Source: Macrostomum hystrix (taxonomy: Eukaryota > Platyhelminthes > Macrostomidae). From it: a stretch of DNA of 64,000 bases. The stretch is from the NCBI GenBank assembly GCA_950097015.1, contig CATNEN010000003.1, forward strand, positions 10,817,501-10,881,500, given 5' to 3'. This document shows positions 58,201 through 64,000 of the stretch, piece after piece. Under the pieces are notes generated by a model. That model was given only the letters and a program-made list of their open reading frames with translations. It ran no database searches and was not told the DNA's origin. The position numbers and the translations under genes were made by a program. Numbering within the stretch: position 1 is the stretch's first letter; every line of letters starts with the position of its first letter.

Positions 58201-58372
58201 CTTTTTTAATACCTTAAGTTTTTGTAGAGAAGGATATTTGTTATACATGAAAACGTTCTCTGTAGGGAGCAATTTTTTAATTGGCTAGCATGTTTTAAAT
58301 AAATATTTTTGTTGTAAACCTACATTCTGTATTGAATATTATTTTTTTTCTACTTCGAAATAAGTAGTAACT
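55233..58372. other. Long intergenic stretch without recognised genes
   Basis: Over 3 kb of AT-rich DNA, with a pyrimidine-rich tract at 57660-57840. No splice-consistent coding exons were found. The right end is the DENND1-like 5' flank; AG dinucleotides at 58363-58364 and 58366-58367 after a T-rich tract could be acceptors close to the start. Confidence 0.5.
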
Positions 58373-61300
58373 ATGACACGTGAATCGCGAACTTCAATAA
58401 TCCATTTCCCCGCCAACAAAACCAAATCCAACAGCCAATTCATGAAGTTCGGCATGCGAAGCCGCCTAAAACGCGGCCCAACTCGTCTATTAGAATTCTT
58501 CTATGAACTAAGGCGCCCCAGTCCGGGTACTAAGCCAGTCTCTGAGTATCGCTTCTGTCTGCAGGGTGCCAGCAATGTACTAGAGGAATGGGAGAAACGC
58601 ATTGTTGAATACGCTCTACCGAACTGGTATGAGTATGATCATCTGTCAGATTCATTCTGCAGCGTCTTCACAGATATTAATTCGGTGTTTACCTTCTTAT
58701 TTGTGAAATTCTATCGAGACGAAGATAGCCCGAACGGCTTGCGCTGCTTGGCTCTAGTATCGCATCATCCGCTGTTTGAAGTATTTCCTGAACTTCTGCA
58801 ATGCCTATCCTACTATTTAGTGCATGCGGCTACTAGAAATCTAACCCTGATTGAAGAGGCCTTAGCAAAATTGGCCGCTTGCGAACTTGTTAGACCTTTG
58901 GCTAATCTCACCGAACTGACTGGAGTCGTATTTGAGCACACCCAGCTTAGAAGAACAGCGCCGCCTGATGATCAACTGCCCGGCCTCACTCAGTGCAGTC
59001 CTCTGATGGAACTCTTTAATAAGGTTAGCCGATGAAACCATTGCTGGCTTGGCTAGGGGCCATGCGTCTGTCTTCTCTGTGTCTCTGCCTGTCTCTTCTG
59101 CCGTGTCTGTCTTCTCTGTGTTTCTGTCTGTCTCTTCTGCCGTGTCTGTCTTCTCTGTGTCTCTGCCTGTCTCTTCTGCCGTGTCTGTCTTCTCAGTGTG
59201 TCTGCCTGTCTCTTCTGCCGTGTCTGTCTTCTCTGTGTCTCTGTCTGTGTCTCTTCTGCCGTGTCTGTCTACTCAGTGTGTCTGCCTGTCTCTTCTGCCG
59301 TGTCTGTCTTCTCTGTGTCTCTGTCTGTGTCTCTTCTGCCGTGTCTGTCTACTCAGTGTGTCTGCCTGTCTCTTCTGCCGTGTCTGTCTTCTCTGTGTCT
59401 CTGTCTGTCTCTTCTGCCGTGTCTGTCTTCACTGTGTCTCTTTCTGTATCTTGTCGTGTCTGTCTTCTGTGTCTTTTAATCGTGCCAGTCTTACTAACGA
59501 GCGTATTTAATTACCATACTAGCCCAATTATCTAGGTCCTATTTTATGAACAAATATTTATTGTTCGGTTCGTTCGATTCTTGAAATACAAGAAATCCAA
59601 ATATTTGCTTTGGAAAATGAGATTAGAAAATGCTATAAAATTTGAACGCATATTAGGTTTAGCATTGTATCTACACTGGTTTGTGTGCACTAATTACTGT
59701 ATTGTGCTTTAATTCTCAACAACCCTGGACTAGATTGACAGGGAGTCAGGTACACTTTGCCGTTTGTAAATTTTACATTTCGCGTCGCGCATTTTGTTTT
59801 TCTAACAAAAAATCTATTCGCTTTTTTCCGTATGTGTTGCGTTTAATTATAGATTTTCGTTCATTTCGTTCGAGCAACTCATTCTAAGATAGGGTTGTTG
59901 CCCAGTGATTAGACTCTATCCTAGCCTACGAATCAACACTTAAAGGTCGAGGGTTCGATTCCCGACTCCACTAAAACAATTTGCGTCCCTTAGCAAGACA
60001 TAAGCATTGTTTCAGTTTTCCCAGCTGTTAAATGGTTGCCGGCATTAGCTGGGGTTATTGAGGGCGGGTTTGGCGTCTCCAGTCCATGGACTGAACAGTT
60101 GTACGCAGCCTTCAGATGCGGCAACCAGTTGCTATAATGGATCTACTTTGTATTTTTATATATCAAATAGGAAATACATAATATAAATATCGGTTCTTTT
60201 CCTACTCCAACTACTTATAAAGAAAAAGTAGTAAGTAAAGCTCATATATCATCAGAGTTTTAGTAGCACTCAACCAAATCTTCAAACTTGAATCCTTCAA
60301 ACAGATTAGCAGTCCGGACACTCTCCTATTCCTATTATCTGCTATGCTGCTGGAGAAGAAACTACTATTAGTAGGCAAGCGGCTTCGTCAATTGAGCTTA
60401 TCTGTGATTGGCTGCGTCTCTCTGCTCTACCCAATGTCCTGGGAGCATGTATTAGTCCCATCGCTATCAGCCAGCAACATAGATCACATTGGCTGCCTGG
60501 TGCCCTACATATTCGGCCTAGCTCAGCCACTTTATTTGGCTAATGAGAAACAGGTGGATTCTAACTTCAGCGATCCAGATTTTGTTCGAGTGGATTTAGA
60601 AACTGGCGACATATTCATGGCCGAACCGTTGGCTAGCGACAATGGCCGAGGCGGCGAACCAACCCTACCTTCGGCGCTAGTCAAGCTTGCCAAGAAATCT
60701 TTGAAGAGGCTGCAATTACCTGCCGGTAGTAAGCAACAGGCGCCAGTTAATGATGGCCACTTTTCTCAGACATTCCTGCGAGTCAATGCCGAATTATTAG
60801 CCCCGTTCAGGGCCATGGCGATTAAGGGCGAACTATTTAACGCTGAAAACTATCTCAGGCTTAGTCCGGAAGGTTATCACACTTTTCTGCGCAGGTGGGT
60901 CATTGTTGGATCTGTGACAATCCAATTGACCGATGCTTTGATTCCATTCACTGACCGTGAAAATGATCCCATCCACTAATCATCCACTGATCAGGATCAT
61001 CAAAAAAATCCCATGCACTGACCATAAAAATGATCCCATCCACTGACCATCAGAATGATCCCATCCACTGACCATCAGAATAATCCCATCCACTGACCAT
61101 CTGAATGATCATCCACTGACCATCAGAATGATCCCATCCACTGACCGTGAAAATGATCCCATCCACTAATCATCCACTGATCAGGATCATCAAAAAAATC
61201 CCATGCACTGACCATAAAAATGATCCCATCCACTGACCATCAGAATGATCCCATCCACTGACCATCAGAATGATCCCATCCACTGACCATCAGAATGATC

Positions 61301-62997
61301 CCATCCACTGACCATCAGAATGATCCCATCCACTGACCATCAGAATGATCCCATCCACTGACCATCATAATGGCCTTTTTATCTTTATGAGTTACATGAA
61401 ACTACAATGACTGCATCCTACAGACTATTTGAGTCCCAATTGTTCTTGGAATTCGGCGATCGCTACCTGTCCAATCCTGACGATGTTCAGTACCTGCTGT
61501 TCAATCAGGCTGCTGAAGAGGCACTGTTGCGGCGAAGAAATATACCTAACTATCGAGCTATTAAGAAGTCGCTGCTAACCGCTACTGAAGAGGGTGCTAA
61601 GAGGGCGGCCGCTGGCTCGGTAAGGACTTTTAGTGCTTTTGTTATTTTTTCTTTTGCACCGGATGGGATTTTCATCTATATTGCGGATTTACTATATACG
61701 AGAAATTCCCTATATTTTATTTCAGATTTCCCGTCTATTACCATCCATATTAGGGATTTCCCTATTTTATTATGGATTTCCCTTCTACGACGTATATTAG
61801 GGATTTTCCATCTATATTTGGGATTTCCCTATTAAATTATGGATCTCCCTTCGATGTTTGGGATTTTCCATCTATATTAGGGATTTTTATTCTATTCTAT
61901 ATTATGAACTTCCCATCCATATTAGAGATTTCCCATAAATATTAGGGATTTCCTATCTATATTACACATTTACCATCTTTATTAGGGATTTCCCATCTAC
62001 GAATGGGATTTCATATCTACGAGGATTCGGATTTGATATCTAAGATTAGGATATTTCATCTACAAATAGGATTTTAATTTTATAACTGCGATTAGGTTTT
62101 CTGTTTCCCGGATGAAATATTATACTTTCAGATGGGATTGTGTTCAATCTAATGGGATTTCATAACAGAATTTGGGGTTTCCCTACATCCAAGTGGGATT
62201 TCATATCAGCTAGTACGCCTTGCAGGTTTCCACCAGCATTGGTATCATCCTTAATCACCCATAACAACCATCAGGCTATCGCGAAGCGAACCCTGGCTCG
62301 CAATGTCGCCGAAGGTTCCCATCCTAAGCTGGCGCAGCACAGCAAAAAGCCAAATAAGCCTCCCATGAGGCCGCCCGCATTATTCAAAACATCTGTGTAT
62401 AGCTCCGCTGATGTCCTGGACGGCGGCGGCACTGGCGTCAGCGTCGACAACCCCGATTCGAATTCCCCGCCTGTAGAGCTTAGGCCGCGTCCGGCCACCA
62501 TGACTATGGGACTGAGGCAGGCAACTCTGCTTGAACTGCCCAGCCTGCTTAGGAGTGCCGTCAATCCCAATCAGCTGATGTACACCATCGGCGTGGCATC
62601 CGCTGACAAGCCTCAGAGACCGGCTCGGCCTCCGCCGCCGCGTCCTCCGCCTCCATCGACTCTGATAGCATCGGCTACTAACGCCGCCGACACAGACGAC
62701 AATGCCGATGATAGCGATAATAGCGACGACGTCTCTAGCGAGTCTTCTCACGAATTACGCATTAGCTTACACCTGGTGTCGATTTCATCGCCTGTTAGTG
62801 TTGCTCAGCCAACTAATGATTATACCCATGCCGCCTCAGAAGACATCGACCGTACGTTGAAACCTCAGCACCAGCTAATGATCAAAACTAACGGACCTCT
62901 ACCATTGCCTCCGTTGAGTTCGCTGCCAGACGAACTGCCCGGTAGTCCATTGTTGACGCCGAATTTAACAGACAATGATTGTCTAGCTCAGGGGTAG
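58373..62997 (+). CDS. DENND1/connecdenn-like DENN-domain protein (four coding exons)
   Basis: Exons 58373-59023, 60305-60894, 61424-61619 and 62275-62997 join in frame to about 719 aa. The first part matches the start of DENND1 proteins (MRSRLKRGPTRLLEFFYE), so ATG 58454 may be the true start. Next come the u-DENN region (SFCSVFTDINSVFTFLFVKF, HHPLFEVFPELLQCLSYYL), the core DENN (AMLLEKKLLLVGKRLRQLS, LYPMSWEHVLVPSL, VPYIFGL) and d-DENN (RLFESQLFLEFGDRYL). The last exon is a low-complexity tail with RPPPPRPPPP and acidic/serine runs. In animals DENND1 proteins are exchange factors for Rab35 in endocytic recycling. The DENN region is quite diverged, so no symbol is given. The exon 2 acceptor (cttcaaacag) was chosen because it alone keeps phase. 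The stop codon at 62995-62997 lies in a MITE terminus. Confidence 0.82.
59060..59480 (+). repeat. 39-bp minisatellite in DENND1-like intron 1
   Basis: About 11 units containing gtctcttctgccgtgtctgt, with a few 41-bp units. It starts about 40 bases after the donor. Pyrimidine-rich throughout. Confidence 0.94.
59895..60140 (+). mobile_element. SINE-A copy (+), DENND1-like intron 1
   Basis: Full tRNA-like head (gcccagtgattagactc, ggtcgagggttcgattcccg) and a body with agcattagctggggttattg-like and ccagtccatggactgaac blocks. The 3' tail is truncated near gatgcggcaacc. Confidence 0.8.
60950..61372 (+). repeat. 25-bp minisatellite in DENND1-like intron 2
   Basis: Units containing cccatccactgaccatcaga. 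A block at about 60951-61045 is duplicated at 61138-61230, including an odd catccactgatcaggatcat variant, so a larger segment was copied once. Confidence 0.94.
61690..62200 (+). repeat. Degenerate about 20-25-bp repeat in DENND1-like intron 3
   Basis: Loose units around gggatttcccatctatatta. They are strongly diverged and look like an old array. Confidence 0.75.
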
Positions 62998-63630
62998 GCA
63001 AACTTATTTGCTGGCGGGCCAAAGAGAGAACCTAAAAGACGACAGCGGGCCGCATTGACTGTATAAATATGAGATATGGGAGAGATGAGACACGGGAGAG
63101 ATGAGACACGCGAGAGATTAGACACGGGAGAGATGAGACACGGGAGAGATTAGACACGGGAGAGATGAGACACGGGAGAGATTAGACACGGGAGAGATGA
63201 GACACGGGAGAGATTAGACACGGGAGAGATGAGAGACGGGAGAGATTAGACACGCGAGAGATTAGACACAGGAGAGATGAGACACGGGAGAGATTAGACA
63301 CGGGAGAGATTAGACACGCGAGAGATTAGACACGGGAGAGATGAGACACGGGAGAGATTAGACACGCGAGAGATTAGACACGGGAGAGATGAGACACGGG
63401 AGAGATTAGACACGGGAGAGATGAGACACAGGAGAGATTAGACACGGGAGAGATGAGACACGGATAAGATAAGACAGTGGAGAGATGAGACACGGGAGAG
63501 ATGAGACACGGGAGAGATTAGACCGAGAGAGATGAAACAGGACACTATAGATGTCAGAAGGGGCAACGGGCCGGATTTGGGAGCTTCGAGGGCCGCATCT
63601 GGCCCGCGGGCCGGAGTTTGCCGACCCCTG
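62989..63630. mobile_element. hAT-type MITE with internal minisatellite, in the DENND1-like 3' end
   Basis: The termini CAGGGGTAGGCAAACT and AGTTTGCCGACCCCTG are inverted repeats of the common hAT type with one mismatch. The subterminal gcgggcc and ggcccgcgggccgg blocks are typical of this group. A likely 8-bp target duplication is gtctagct (62981-62988) and ctctagct (63634-63641), the right copy being separated by three extra bases. No transposase is present. Confidence 0.8.
63068..63540 (+). repeat. 16-bp minisatellite inside the hAT MITE
   Basis: About 29 units of gagacacgggagagat alternating with a ttagacacgggagagat form. It makes up most of the element's length. Confidence 0.95.
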
Positions 63631-63641
63631 GGACTCTAGCT

Positions 63642-64000
63642 TGATGGGATTAGGGATAGTCCAGAATTAACGAGAGTCGAGGCATCATTAGAGTCTAATT
63701 TGAGACAAACTTAAATGCTAATGTTCGTTTAATATATATTTTCATAAATGTGCCTGATCATCTGATTTAATTTCCTTTAGCTAGCTAAATGTGCTCTATT
63801 TTTTGTTTTATATTTTTAACACTAATTTATGTATTCACTTTTATCGCTACAGCATAAAAAAGCCCACCTGAATAAGATTGCTTTTAAATATCTCTAACCA
63901 CGCCACTGGTGTCATGTCCTACTCCTGATTCGTAATAATCCCAATCAACCTACTAGTAGATATTAATTCGCTAAAACCCGAATAACCTAGGTCGTGATTT
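63642..64000. other. Downstream of DENND1-like gene
   Basis: Begins with tgatgggatt, so a TGA lies immediately after the right target duplication. The rest is AT-rich and nothing else is recognised. Confidence 0.5.

Overview
The window is nuclear DNA from an intron-rich invertebrate animal. Five conserved metazoan protein-coding genes can be read exon by exon with GT-AG junctions that keep frame: CHMP7 (-), the AP-1 mu subunit (-), a TTC39-family TPR protein (+), RSPRY1 (-) and a DENND1/connecdenn-like DENN protein (+). A tandem cluster of three PAN/apple-domain secreted-protein genes (two intact, one broken) lies between TTC39 and RSPRY1. The species cannot be named from this sequence; the repeat content and compact short introns would fit a flatworm or another spiralian, but that is a guess.

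Layout. 1-1330: broken LINE reverse transcriptase (-). 2203-15175: CHMP7 (-), whose 10.4-kb intron 4 holds three non-autonomous Helitrons joined head to tail (2793-12614). 16647-20962: AP-1 mu (-). 22444-27859: a fourth copy of the same Helitron, in reverse orientation. 29232-30474: fold-back element with about 229-bp inverted termini. 31659-37288: TTC39 (+). 38670-39135: minisatellite. 39595-47589: PAN gene cluster (+). 47880-49395: two minisatellites. 49494-54703: RSPRY1 (-). 58373-62997: DENND1-like (+), whose present stop codon lies inside a hAT-type MITE (62989-63630).

Two themes unite the window. First, introns in the five conserved genes come in two kinds: short ones of 80-105 bp, and long ones (>300 bp) that nearly always carry a private minisatellite (units 12-39 bp), a SINE or a Helitron. 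The Helitrons are built the same way: a conserved 5' segment, a 23-bp satellite, an 18-bp satellite, then a 3' hairpin and CTAG. Second, four unrelated genes have a good 3' splice acceptor only 17-26 nt upstream of the start codon, which suggests spliced-leader trans-splicing or very consistent 5'UTR introns.

Most long reading frames in the window are artefacts of tandem repeats; for example the 18-bp satellite is open in five of six frames. The conserved genes cover ESCRT-III membrane remodelling (CHMP7), clathrin adaptor cargo recognition (AP-1 mu), Rab activation (DENND1-like) and a RING/SPRY protein (RSPRY1). They are not an obvious functional cluster.
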